A program made the translations under genes and the position numbers. Positions 9,939 to 18,488 of a DNA stretch of 64,000 bases are shown here, piece by piece (the first letter of the stretch is position 1; every line of letters starts with the position of its first letter). The stretch is taken from positions 496,001 to 560,000 of the forward strand of contig NZ_LZGK01000011.1 in assembly GCF_001690705.1 (NCBI RefSeq), given 5' to 3'. The stretch comes from Gilliamella sp. wkB178. GTDB taxonomy: Bacteria; Pseudomonadota; Gammaproteobacteria; Enterobacterales; Orbaceae. The notes under the pieces are model-generated. The model was not told the origin of the DNA and did not search any database. It was given only the letters and a program-made list of their open reading frames with translations.

Positions 9939-9999
9939 CGTGATATTTATCACAAAATAAAATTCAAAACTTGTCATACCTATTTGTAAATGTAATATA
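9939..9999 (+). promoter_or_regulatory. CRP operator and promoter of the GntP-type transporter
   Basis: GTGA-TATTTA-TCACA (9940-9954) matches the CRP consensus TGTGA-N6-TCACA at all but the first base. Downstream lie TTGTCA (9972-9977) and TAATAT (9994-9999) with a 16-nt spacer. The predicted start near 10007 puts the operator centre at about -60, the class I activation position. Motifs are read directly; activation by cAMP-CRP is inferred. Confidence 0.72.
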
Positions 10000-10032
10000 C
10001 CGAAAATATTTTTTATTATTTCGAGGTCTTAT

Positions 10033-11373
10033 ATGGAAACTATAATTAGTATGTTACCCATAATTTGGGTAGCAGTAGGTGTATTATTTTTATTAGTATT
10101 GAATATGAAGTTTAAAATAAATGGTATGTTGGCTTTATTATTAACTTCTATTCTTGTTGGTATATTAGAAGGGATGCCATTAGAAAATATCGGTAAATCA
10201 ATTGAAAATGGTATTGGAGGAATTTTAGGTCATTTAGCATTTATCATTTTATTTGGAGCAATATTAGGTAAGTTAATGGTAGATTCTGGAGCGGCTCAAC
10301 GAGTTGCTTCAACATTATTAATGAAATTTGGTCCTCGAAATGTCCAGTGGGCGATTTTAGTTATTGGATTAATATTTGGCTTAGCCATGTTTTATGAAGT
10401 GGCATTTTTAATTTTAGCACCGCTGGTAATTAGTATTGCAGTTGAAGCAAAAACACCATTTTTAAAATTAGGTATTACAATGGTTGCCGCAACAACTACA
10501 GCCCATAGTTTATTTCCACCTCAACCCGGTCCTACAGCTTTAGTTGCTGCATTAAATGCTGATATTGGTATGGTGTACATATATGGTGTTATCGTTGCTA
10601 TTCCGACAATTATCTGTTCAGGTATTGTATTACCAAAACTATTAGGTAACTTAGAACGCCCTATTCCACAATTATTAGATCAACAAGAAAAATTTACCAA
10701 TGATCAGATGCCTAGTTTTTTTGTTAGTTTAATTGTACCTTTGACCCCAGCGATTATAATCACTGCAGTAACTATAATGTTATTATTTATACCTGAAAAT
10801 CAAAAAGGTACTATTTCATTTTTAAAGTTCATTGGTAGTGCGCAAATCAGTATGCTTATTGCAGTTATTCTTGCAATTTTTGCCTTTGGTATATGCCGGG
10901 GAAAAAGTATACTTGAAGTGATGAGCTCTTACAGTGTAGCTATTGAGAAAGTAGCCATCGTTGTATTTATTATAGGTGCGGGTGGCGCATTTAAACAAAT
11001 TATTATGGATACAGGTGTTGGTAATTATATAGCTGATATGATGCGTGATTCATCGATCTCTCCTTTAATTATGGCTTGGTTTATCACAGTACTATTACGT
11101 TTAGCAACAGGCGCCGGTACAGTATCAGCTATCACTGCAGCAGGCATTGTTGGACCTATGATGCACACTTTCAATGTTAATCCTGCATTAATGGTTTTAG
11201 CTTGTGCATCTGGTAGCAATACATTTACTCATGTTAATGATGCTGCATTCTGGCTATTTAAAGAATATTTTGGACTCTCATTAAAAGATACATTTAAAAC
11301 ATGGGGATTATTAGAGTTAACTAATTCAGTGGTAGGTTTAATTATTGTTTTATTATTAAGTATTGTTGTATAA
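10033..11373 (+). CDS. GntP-family gluconate/sugar-acid:H+ symporter
   Basis: Inner-membrane carrier of the GntP family (GntT, GntP, IdnT, DsdX, YgbN), 446 aa with about 12-14 hydrophobic segments. Family features include KINGMLALLLTSILVGILEG near the N-terminus, GGILGHLAFIILFGAILGK, the FYEVAFLI stretch and FPPQPGPTA near residue 157-165. The substrate could be gluconate or another hydroxy acid; sequence alone does not decide. A CRP site in front indicates catabolite control. Eda at 41.8 kb would allow gluconate to be used by the Entner-Doudoroff route. Confidence 0.88.
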   Translation: METIISMLPIIWVAVGVLFLLVLNMKFKINGMLALLLTSILVGILEGMPLENIGKSIENGIGGILGHLAFIILFGAILGKLMVDSGAAQRVASTLLMKFGPRNVQWAILVIGLIFGLAMFYEVAFLILAPLVISIAVEAKTPFLKLGITMVAATTTAHSLFPPQPGPTALVAALNADIGMVYIYGVIVAIPTIICSGIVLPKLLGNLERPIPQLLDQQEKFTNDQMPSFFVSLIVPLTPAIIITAVTIMLLFIPENQKGTISFLKFIGSAQISMLIAVILAIFAFGICRGKSILEVMSSYSVAIEKVAIVVFIIGAGGAFKQIIMDTGVGNYIADMMRDSSISPLIMAWFITVLLRLATGAGTVSAITAAGIVGPMMHTFNVNPALMVLACASGSNTFTHVNDAAFWLFKEYFGLSLKDTFKTWGLLELTNSVVGLIIVLLLSIVV

Positions 11374-11423
11374 ATTATTAATAATCAAAAGTTATACTAA
11401 AATATAATAAGTAAGAATAAGTG

Positions 11424-11442
11424 CCCAATAAATTTCATTGGG
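11424..11442 (+). terminator. Weak hairpin after the GntP-type gene
   Basis: CCCAAT (11424-11429) and ATTGGG (11437-11442) form a 6-bp stem 50 bp past the stop, but no good T-run follows. Possible terminator only. Confidence 0.35.
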
Positions 11443-11545
11443 TATCTTATATCTGCTAATATGATTGAATATTTAATTCTGAATTTTTATCATAATCTTT
11501 AAGTTTTATTAACATGATCGTCTATAAAATTATTCCTAGCCTAAA

Positions 11546-11620
11546 TGGCTGGGGTATCAGGATTCGAACCTGAGAATGGCGGAATCAGAATCCGCTGCCT
11601 TACCGCTTGGCTATACCCCA
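11546..11620 (-). tRNA. tRNA-Gln (anticodon CTG)
   Basis: A 75-nt cloverleaf starting TGGGGTATAGCC, with GGTTCGAATCC in the T arm and an encoded 3' CCA. The anticodon stem-loop CGGATTCTGATTCCG places CTG in the loop. Last gene of the five-tRNA run that starts at 12111. Confidence 0.96.
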
Positions 11621-11644
11621 ATATAAAGTAAGAAAAAAGACATT

Positions 11645-11729
11645 TGGTACGGGTAGTGAGATTTGAACTCGCACACCTTTCGGAACTAGAACCTGAATCT
11701 AGCGCGTCTACCAATTCCGCCATACCCGC
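11645..11729 (-). tRNA. tRNA-Leu (anticodon CAG)
   Basis: An 85-nt class II tRNA with a long variable arm, starting GCGGGTATGGCGG and ending in CCA. The loop TTCAGGT between CTAGA and TCTAG gives anticodon CAG. The first acceptor pair is a G-U wobble. In the related E. coli cluster this slot holds metU rather than a leucine tRNA. Confidence 0.96.
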
Positions 11730-11809
11730 TTAGAATACTGGAAATAAGTTATTTGCTTAAATCTAAAATAGTTTGGATTAGAATATCATAAAAAATATGC
11801 AGATTGGAA

Positions 11810-11884
11810 TGGCTGGGGTACCAGGATTCGAACCTGGGCATGGCGGGATCAAAACCCGCTGCCTTACCGCTTGGCTATACCCCA
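11810..11884 (-). tRNA. tRNA-Gln (anticodon TTG)
   Basis: A 75-nt cloverleaf with the same acceptor sequence as the downstream Gln tRNA. The loop TTTTGAT between GCGGG and CCCGC gives anticodon TTG. The 3' CCA is encoded. Confidence 0.96.
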
Positions 11885-11911
11885 ATAGAGTTATTGGATA
11901 TTAAGATTAAA

Positions 11912-11996
11912 TGGTGCGGGTGGAGAGACTTGAACTCACACACCTTGCGGCGCCAGAACCTAAATCTGGTGCGTCTACCAATTTCGCCACACCCGC
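11912..11996 (-). tRNA. leuW: tRNA-Leu (anticodon TAG), leuW-like
   Basis: An 85-nt class II tRNA starting GCGGGTGTGGCG. The loop TTTAGGT between CCAGA and TCTGG gives anticodon TAG. It closely resembles E. coli leuW, and its place after a Met tRNA matches the metT-leuW order. The 3' CCA is encoded. Confidence 0.96.
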
Positions 11997-12034
11997 AGTA
12001 TATACTTCCGGTAAAAGTACAACTTTAATCTTAA

Positions 12035-12111
12035 TGGTGGCTACGACGGGATTTGAACCTGTGACCCCATCATTATGAGTGATGTGCTCTAACCAACTGA
12101 GCTACGTAGCC
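12035..12111 (-). tRNA. metT: Elongator tRNA-Met (anticodon CAT), metT-like
   Basis: A 77-nt tRNA starting GGCTACGTAGCTC and ending GTAGCCACCA. The loop CTCATAA between CATCA and TGATG gives anticodon CAT. The fully paired first acceptor position marks it as elongator rather than initiator. First gene of the tRNA run, just after the promoter. Confidence 0.95.
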
Positions 12112-12149
12112 ATTTCATTCGCAACGTCATAACCAACACTGCGAGGCGC

Positions 12150-12178
12150 ATTATGCTTGTGTTACGCCAAATCGTCAA
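12150..12178 (-). promoter_or_regulatory. Promoter of the tRNA operon
   Basis: On the minus strand TTGACG (12178-12173), a 17-nt spacer and CATAAT (12155-12150) are followed by the GC-rich discriminator GCGCCTCGC. This layout is typical of strong, stringently controlled tRNA/rRNA promoters. It lies about 40 bp upstream of tRNA-Met and immediately after the cca terminator. Confidence 0.85.
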
Positions 12179-12198
12179 CCCTTTTTTGGGGATATTTT

Positions 12199-12231
12199 AA
12201 AAAAAAGTCGTGATTGCTTAAGATGCAATCA
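12199..12231 (-). terminator. Terminator of cca
   Basis: On the minus strand TGATTGC-N7-GCAATCA is followed after a few bases by eight Ts (A-run at 12199-12206). The 5' arm overlaps the cca TGA stop codon. Confidence 0.75.
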
Positions 12232-13326
12232 AATCCAGTTTAATAACGCTTCAATTCGCTGTTTCTGCAATTCAAGTTGTATAAATTTGCCAACAAACCC
12301 TTGAGCAATAATATTTTGTACATTAACTTTTTGCGCTATTTTATAGGCTTCTATAAGGTATTGAGCTTGAGGGTATGATTTTGTTTTTACAAACGACTGA
12401 CTTGCAATAATCAATTGCCGAAGATGGCGAGGACTACGCCATACATCAATTTTATTAAATAAATCGATAATTTGTTCTGCGGTAAATTTATCAATAAAAT
12501 CCACATTTTTACGATATTGCTGAACCATAATAGCAATCTTACTAAAATTTTTAGGCGCTTTTATTTTATTACAGAGTAATTCAACGGCTATTTTAGTTGA
12601 CATCTCCCCACATAACACAGCAAAACGCACAGTTAATTCCTCTGTCAATAAAGCTGAGCGCTTTAGTGCATCAACTATATCTGTCGTTAATATTAATGAA
12701 GGAAACCAATAAATAAGTACCCCACATTGTGCCAGAACTTGAAAATAAACTTGAGGATTTTGGGTTGATAAGGCTTTTTCAGTCTCTTTCCAAACTCGTT
12801 CTGCCGTGAGATAACTAACTTCTTTTGCTAATACTATTTGCTTCATTAAAGACATCGTTTCTTCTGCAATGACAAAGCCTAAATGATGATAACGAGCAGC
12901 AAAACGAGCAACACGTAGAATACGGAGAGGATCTTCGCGAAAAGCAGGAGAAACATGGCGAAGAATTTTTTGATTAAGATCATCAACTCCATGATAAGGA
13001 TCAACTATATTGCCATTATCATCCATGGCGATAGCGTTAATGGTAAGATCTCGACGTAACAGGTCTTGCTCTAAAGTGATTTCTTTACCAAAATCACAAA
13101 TAAAACCGGTATAACCTTTGCCTGACTTACGTTCAGTACGAGCTAAAGCATATTCTTCTTTGGTGATTGGATGTAAAAAAACAGGAAATTCTTTACCAAC
13201 TTGTTGATAACCTGAGGAAATTAATTCATCGGGAGTAGCACCAACAACCACCCAATCGCGATCTTCAACAGGGAGATTTAATAATTTATCCCGAACACTA
13301 CCACCAACAAGATAGGTTTTACTCAT
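12229..13326 (-). CDS. cca: CCA-adding tRNA nucleotidyltransferase, HD domain degenerate
   Basis: Adds or repairs the 3' CCA of tRNAs. The head domain is intact: GGSVRDKLL (8-16), then RRDLTINAIAMD and the DPLRILRVARFAARY tRNA-binding block. At 365 aa it is about 47 residues shorter than E. coli Cca. The loss is in the HD phosphohydrolase region. Where E. coli reads VRFATLCHDLGKG followed by a His-rich segment, this protein reads VRFAVLCGEMSTKIAVELLC, so the metal-binding His/Asp residues are gone. The upstream His-containing stretch is also missing. Nucleotidyltransferase activity should remain, while phosphatase and phosphodiesterase activity probably does not. It abuts the YgiM-like gene, as in E. 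coli. Confidence 0.92.
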   Translation of the reverse strand: MSKTYLVGGSVRDKLLNLPVEDRDWVVVGATPDELISSGYQQVGKEFPVFLHPITKEEYALARTERKSGKGYTGFICDFGKEITLEQDLLRRDLTINAIAMDDNGNIVDPYHGVDDLNQKILRHVSPAFREDPLRILRVARFAARYHHLGFVIAEETMSLMKQIVLAKEVSYLTAERVWKETEKALSTQNPQVYFQVLAQCGVLIYWFPSLILTTDIVDALKRSALLTEELTVRFAVLCGEMSTKIAVELLCNKIKAPKNFSKIAIMVQQYRKNVDFIDKFTAEQIIDLFNKIDVWRSPRHLRQLIIASQSFVKTKSYPQAQYLIEAYKIAQKVNVQNIIAQGFVGKFIQLELQKQRIEALLNWI

Positions 13327-13941
13327 CTAACGCATCCAGCGATCTCTTTTGCGTCGACTAGGAATAATACTTGGTAGAATAAGTCCTAAAAGAAATCCAC
13401 CACCAGCTACAAGCCCACCATAGGTAAACCAAGTAACAATAAGATCTCGGCGTTTATCATCAACCTGATTCATCATAGAGTCAATTTGTTTGCTCTGAGC
13501 TTTAACTTGTTTTTCTAATTCATTACTTTTGTTTTGCAGACTTTCAATCAATTTCTCATTATTTTGTAATTTTTGATTAGATTCATTAATAATATTCTGG
13601 TGGTACTGATCAGCATTGTCGGCCTTATCTTTATATTCAGCAAGCTTAGCTTCTAAAGATGGGAAAAGCTCTTTGTAACTTGGTTGTTCTTTAAGTTTTG
13701 CTGTTTCTATCCAAGCCACACTACCATTGCTAATCTGGATCCTAGTATATTTACCATCAGCACTTTTTTCTAATTCAGTCACTTTTTCACCTGCTTTAAC
13801 TGAATTTGAATAGGCATATTGTGAACCAGGCCCACGACGTAAAAAAACATCAACATCATCTGTTACATATTTATCTATAGCATTAACCTGAAAAACAAGC
13901 ATAAAAAAAGAAAGTAAGGTAATAATATTTTGTTTTTTCAT
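13327..13941 (-). CDS. ygiM: SH3-domain membrane protein, YgiM / TIGR04211 family
   Basis: Predicted periplasm-facing protein anchored by a C-terminal membrane segment. A signal peptide (about 1-21) precedes a bacterial SH3 domain (about 25-85, with the DVFLRRGPGSQY start). A long coiled coil follows (about 95-165), then the segment VTWFTYGGLVAGGGFLLGLI and a basic tail RRKRDRWMR. Function is unknown. The gene ends one base before cca begins, the same pairing as in E. coli. Confidence 0.85.
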   Translation of the reverse strand: MKKQNIITLLSFFMLVFQVNAIDKYVTDDVDVFLRRGPGSQYAYSNSVKAGEKVTELEKSADGKYTRIQISNGSVAWIETAKLKEQPSYKELFPSLEAKLAEYKDKADNADQYHQNIINESNQKLQNNEKLIESLQNKSNELEKQVKAQSKQIDSMMNQVDDKRRDLIVTWFTYGGLVAGGGFLLGLILPSIIPSRRKRDRWMR

Positions 13942-14098
13942 GATATTTCAAATAATCATTAGTAAATGACTACATAATAGCATAAAAAAATAGCTTTTCG
14001 CATAATGATTTATAATATTTGCCATTAAAACACTATTGACTGTATCTTAAGAAATAAATTAACTTCTGAACTTATTTTTATATTTATCTAACTAAGAT

Positions 14099-17000
14099 TT
14101 AGCCATCAAATAACTTATCCAGTTTTTCAATAAAATGCTGATGTGGTAAATGATAAAAAACACCGTTATCTGGCATGCCACGTAAGAAGAGATAATAAAT
14201 ACCGCCGAAATGTTTCTTATATTGATAATTTGGTAAACGGCTTTGTAAAAAACGGTGTAAAGCTAATGCATAGAGCTGATATTGTAAATCATAGCGGTGT
14301 TCACACATCACTTGTTTTAATGATTCTAAGTCGTAATTATCGACAGAATTACCTAACCAATTTGATTTATAATCAACAATATAATATTTACCTGCAAACT
14401 CAAACACCAAATCAATAAATCCTGTTAACATACCTTGTACTGTTTCAAATTCTAACGTAGGACATTGTTTTGATAAACTATCATACTCTTTACAAAGTTT
14501 ATCTAATTGTTGACTTGTCACAGTATGACGAATAGGTAAATAAAATTGCAATTCATTAATACATTTAGTTTTCAATATTTGCCATAAAAATAAATCATTT
14601 TGATTAAGTTTTGTGGCTAATAATTGTTGCATCCAATTGGTTAATACTTCTAACCATGGTGACTCTAAATTAAGTTTATTGACTATTTCCAAACATAACT
14701 GATCAATATTATCCAGTGTTATTTTTTCCATTACTTTATGTAACAGAGTTCCAACATGAGCACCTTTAGGAAAATGATGAATATTATAAAGTATATTGCT
14801 AACATCATTAGCCGCTGATTCAGGATGATTTTCATCCCAGTCATCAATAATATCAGAATTTAAAGTCATTACTGTATGATGTTTTTGCAGTTCAGTATAG
14901 CTAGTCACTCGCCAACAGTTAGCAAGTTTACGCTGAAAAACATTGGCAGATAGAGTATGGTTAATCAATGTAGGTGGAACATACTGTTCATTTACAATTG
15001 GTAACTCGACGTTTATCAAATCAGCAAAATTTGCGATAGTCGTTAATTGATTTTTGAGTAAATGATTAATCGCTGATCGGTTTTTCTTCAAAGATGCAAG
15101 GCCAATACTACAATGATAGATAGAACGAGTCATGGCAACATATAATAAACGCAAATCTTCAGCAAGACGTTCATCATCAATTTGTTGTTTAATTTCTTCC
15201 GTTAATAACCATGCATAGCTAGGTTGATAATCATTATCTTTATCATGATAAAATTGAGTATCTGTCGTACGGTACTGAGCTATAAATGGTAGCCAAACTA
15301 ATGGAAATTCAAGCCCTTTGGACTTATGAATTGTAATAATTTTAACTAGATCAGCATCGCTTTCTAGACGTTGCTCATGATTTTCTAAATTCAAATCAGG
15401 TTTAACAATTTGTTTAGTTAACCACCGAATTAAGGCATGAGGGCTATCCAACTCATCCGCAGCTTCTTGTAATAATTCGCCTAAATGCATCAAATTAGTT
15501 AACACGCGTTCACCATCTTGACGAGATAAGATATTTTCAGCTAAATGGCGTTTTTTCATCATCCTACGTAACATGACTAATACACCATAATATTGCCAAA
15601 TAACTTGATATTGCTTAAATTCTTCGACTAAACTTTCCCACTTATCTTGGTCATCTATCATTTGTTCTAGTTGCATCATTGTTTGGCCTAATAATGAAGT
15701 CATTAATGCCGAACGCAATGTAGATTCATTTTCAGGCAACATTGCCGCTTGTAATATGCAAAGAACATCTTTAGCTTCCTGTGAGGAAAAAACACTACTA
15801 TGATTAGACAAATAAACACTTTTGACACCACATGCAGCTAATTTTTGTTGCATAATTTCAGCCTCACGGCCAGTACGAACTAAAATGGCAATATCAGCAG
15901 ATGTGACAGATCGTTGTTCATTTTCATTATTAGTCAAGATTGAAGCCCCTGAAAGCCAAGTTACTACTTGTTTAGCACAACAATTGGCAATATGCTCTTG
16001 ATAATCAGCAATAGTTGATACCTCATCAGGCAATAGATAAGCGGTTAATGCATTAATTTTCTGATTATTAATTAACAAGTTTTTTTGCAGATTCTTATCC
16101 GCACAGCCCATTGGCAAAAAAGGAATATTCTCAAAAATAAAAGGATGATCATGATGTGAAAATAGTTCATTAACTGCATTTACCATAGATGATGATGAAC
16201 GCCAGTTAACATCCATAGTAAAATAATTTTCGCCTACAGATTGTTTAGCTTTCAAATAAGTAAAAATATCAGCACCACGAAAACTATATATTGCTTGTTT
16301 AGGATCACCAATGAATAACAATCCAGCTTCTTTGTTTTGATTATTGTAAATACGATCAAAAATTTGATACTGAATAGGATCAGTATCTTGGAACTCATCA
16401 ATCAATGCTACACAATATTTTGTGGCAATACTTTTAGCTAATCTGTTCCCTGTCTTAGCACGCAATGCACGATTAAGTTGTAACAATAAATCATCAAAGC
16501 TTATTTCACCGTATTTTATTTTTTCGGCATAAATACCTTGTCGAACTATTGCAACGATATCCATTAAAATCTGATTTTTTAAATCAAGTGGTTGCGAATA
16601 TAATTCAGCAATTAATTCAAAAACAGCATGTATAGGTACCATTTTGCCTGGTTTTGTTTTAGAAACTAATATTGTTTGACTAAACTTTTTAAGTTCATCT
16701 GGTAATTCAAACGTATTGGTTTCTTGATTCGCCCACATCGATACTTTAGCAAGCCAATTTGGTAAATTACGGCTACTATAGGATTGTTTATTTACATCTG
16801 ATTGCTTTATGATGCGAGTGATTTTTTCAAGTGAAGCTAGCCAGATTTTTTTTATTGCATCAATTTTTTTAAAGTTATTGTTATAAAAATCACTAATTTT
16901 AATTACAACATCGGGATTAAATTCCGTAGCATTATGTAAATCCCCATTTAGATAAGGTTTAATATCAGCTAATAATGAGATGGGATCTTGCCACGAATCA

Positions 17001-17554
17001 AGCACTAAATAAGCCAGATGTTTTTCTAGTGGGGTAAAATAAAAGCGCCAAAAATCTTGGACAACTTGCAACTGCAGTTGATACTCATCAGTCACTAAAA
17101 TTTGCTCAAATAAAACCCCTGACTCAAAAGCATGACTAGTCAATATCCGTTGACAAAAACTATGAATAGTATAAATAGCAGCATCATCCATTGACTGTTG
17201 TGCTTCAGTTAACTTTTGGAGCGCAATTTTAGGATCATCTATTAATTTAATTAATTGTTGGTAAATAGGATCTGTGTGTTGACCTTGTAACAGGCCTAAT
17301 TTTAGCTCTTGAATATTTTGCCGAATACGTGAACGTAGCTCTTGAGTTGCCGCTTTGGTAAACGTCACAACTAAAATCTTACTAACATCTAATGGTTTAG
17401 GGTAGCTATTTTTCCCAATACCAAGTAGTAATCTAAGGTAAATAAAAGCAAGTGAATAAGTTTTACCTGTTCCTGCTGATGCTTCAATCAAAGATCGACC
17501 AGTCAAAGGTAGGTCAAAAAGATTAAGTTTTTTTATTCCACTTGATGAAACCAT
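14099..17554 (-). CDS. recB: Exodeoxyribonuclease V beta subunit RecB
   Basis: Helicase-nuclease subunit of RecBCD, which processes double-strand DNA ends for recombination and degrades foreign linear DNA. At 1151 aa it is full length. The UvrD-type helicase shows EASAGTGKT (24-32), TFTKAATQELRSRI, DEFQDTDPIQ, GDPKQAIYSFRGAD and HKSKGLEFPLVW. The C-terminal nuclease shows HVGTLLHKVME, GFIDLVF with Asp near 1048, and VDYKS with Asp1061 and Lys1063. No recC, ptrA or recD adjoins it, unlike E. coli. Its start overlaps the sixA stop by 22 bp, so it is probably expressed from the sixA transcript. Confidence 0.96.
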   Translation of the reverse strand: MVSSSGIKKLNLFDLPLTGRSLIEASAGTGKTYSLAFIYLRLLLGIGKNSYPKPLDVSKILVVTFTKAATQELRSRIRQNIQELKLGLLQGQHTDPIYQQLIKLIDDPKIALQKLTEAQQSMDDAAIYTIHSFCQRILTSHAFESGVLFEQILVTDEYQLQLQVVQDFWRFYFTPLEKHLAYLVLDSWQDPISLLADIKPYLNGDLHNATEFNPDVVIKISDFYNNNFKKIDAIKKIWLASLEKITRIIKQSDVNKQSYSSRNLPNWLAKVSMWANQETNTFELPDELKKFSQTILVSKTKPGKMVPIHAVFELIAELYSQPLDLKNQILMDIVAIVRQGIYAEKIKYGEISFDDLLLQLNRALRAKTGNRLAKSIATKYCVALIDEFQDTDPIQYQIFDRIYNNQNKEAGLLFIGDPKQAIYSFRGADIFTYLKAKQSVGENYFTMDVNWRSSSSMVNAVNELFSHHDHPFIFENIPFLPMGCADKNLQKNLLINNQKINALTAYLLPDEVSTIADYQEHIANCCAKQVVTWLSGASILTNNENEQRSVTSADIAILVRTGREAEIMQQKLAACGVKSVYLSNHSSVFSSQEAKDVLCILQAAMLPENESTLRSALMTSLLGQTMMQLEQMIDDQDKWESLVEEFKQYQVIWQYYGVLVMLRRMMKKRHLAENILSRQDGERVLTNLMHLGELLQEAADELDSPHALIRWLTKQIVKPDLNLENHEQRLESDADLVKIITIHKSKGLEFPLVWLPFIAQYRTTDTQFYHDKDNDYQPSYAWLLTEEIKQQIDDERLAEDLRLLYVAMTRSIYHCSIGLASLKKNRSAINHLLKNQLTTIANFADLINVELPIVNEQYVPPTLINHTLSANVFQRKLANCWRVTSYTELQKHHTVMTLNSDIIDDWDENHPESAANDVSNILYNIHHFPKGAHVGTLLHKVMEKITLDNIDQLCLEIVNKLNLESPWLEVLTNWMQQLLATKLNQNDLFLWQILKTKCINELQFYLPIRHTVTSQQLDKLCKEYDSLSKQCPTLEFETVQGMLTGFIDLVFEFAGKYYIVDYKSNWLGNSVDNYDLESLKQVMCEHRYDLQYQLYALALHRFLQSRLPNYQYKKHFGGIYYLFLRGMPDNGVFYHLPHQHFIEKLDKLFDG

Positions 17555-17991
17555 TCAAGTTTTCCTACAATATCAAGGGATAAATCAATGCAGGCAATTG
17601 CCGCAGTAGTAAACATTGGATGAGAGATCTCAGGGCATAGTTCATTTACTAAATACCCTACTAAGGGAAGGTGAGATACTACAATTACATTGTTAACACC
17701 TGTTGATGATAACATTGCTAATAAATTTACTATTTTGGAAGGGTCGCCACTAGGAACAAGTATATTATTACTTTCAACATGTGAAACAACAAGTTGTGAT
17801 GTCAATTCAGCAAAAGTTTGCTGGGCTCGTAAATAAGGACTAACTAATCCTAAATCAAATTGGTAATTTAGTTGCTTCAACCATTGAGCAGCTTGCTGTG
17901 ATTGTTTTATACCACGGGAAGTAAGCGACCGGCCAGAATCTGATGAAGCAGAAAATCCTGCTTCACCATGTCTCATAATACAAACTTTCAT
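17533..17991 (-). CDS. sixA: Phosphohistidine phosphatase SixA
   Basis: Removes phosphate from phosphohistidine, known for ArcB and the nitrogen phosphotransferase protein NPr in E. coli. At 152 aa it has family length. The RHG motif with nucleophile His8 and the second catalytic His107 in VVSHLPLVGY are both present. Gene order is sixA then recB, overlapping 22 bp. In E. coli the neighbours are fadI and fadJ, which are absent here. Confidence 0.93.
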   Translation of the reverse strand: MKVCIMRHGEAGFSASSDSGRSLTSRGIKQSQQAAQWLKQLNYQFDLGLVSPYLRAQQTFAELTSQLVVSHVESNNILVPSGDPSKIVNLLAMLSSTGVNNVIVVSHLPLVGYLVNELCPEISHPMFTTAAIACIDLSLDIVGKLEWFHQVE

Positions 17992-18008
17992 TCGTGTTTA
18001 ATTGTTTA

Positions 18009-18305
18009 TTAACGTAATTTTAATTGAAAAATCATACATTCAGCACCACAGCAAAAGGTAAATTTTGCAGATAATTTATAACCGTCATTAACTTTTTCAA
18101 TGTTACTATTAATTTCACAAGGCTCTGTTTCAACATCTTTTGCAGCTTGAGTTAATGAGGCTAATTTAGCTTGAGCTTCCGATTCAGTGGTAAACACACG
18201 CTCATATTCAGCACTACAATCTTCATTGTCAATAATTGTACCCACATCAACGCAACAACATGCAGGGGTTTCGTTTGCCTTACATTTATTTAAAGAATCT
18301 GCCAT
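18009..18305 (-). CDS. yfcZ: YfcZ/YiiS family protein (DUF406)
   Basis: Small Cys-rich protein of unknown function, 98 aa. The N-terminal CCCVDVGTIIDN and C-terminal FTFCCGAECMIFQLKLR segments are typical of YfcZ. It sits 17 bp upstream of sixA on the same strand. In E. coli fadI and fadJ separate these two genes, so this junction looks like a deletion that kept both ends. Confidence 0.85.
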   Translation of the reverse strand: MADSLNKCKANETPACCCVDVGTIIDNEDCSAEYERVFTTESEAQAKLASLTQAAKDVETEPCEINSNIEKVNDGYKLSAKFTFCCGAECMIFQLKLR

Positions 18306-18449
18306 ATTATACCTCTTCTTACCGATGGATTTTAGTATAGTATACTCTTAAACAGATTTAAGGGCAAAACTCAAAAAGTATTAGTATTATTTAATTCTAA
18401 TGCTTTACCTAGAAGAACTGATTATCGTGATAAAGAATAGAGATAAAAG

Positions 18450-18484
18450 ATGAAAAATTCCTCTACCATTATGGTAGAGGAATT
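18450..18484 (-). terminator. Terminator of deaD
   Basis: AATTCCTCTACC (18456-18467) pairs with GGTAGAGGAATT (18473-18484), at least 12 bp, and a short T-run follows on the minus strand. It lies just past the deaD stop and would end the rpsO-pnp-nlpI-deaD transcript. Confidence 0.82.
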
Positions 18485-18488
18485 AGTA

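Noticed and set aside
11541-12028. Short ORFs across the tRNA cluster
   Set aside because: They are translations of tRNA genes and spacers, not proteins.
12229-13326. Sequencing error as the cause of the short cca gene
   Set aside because: The frame is continuous and homology resumes on both sides, so clean in-frame deletions fit better than a frameshift.
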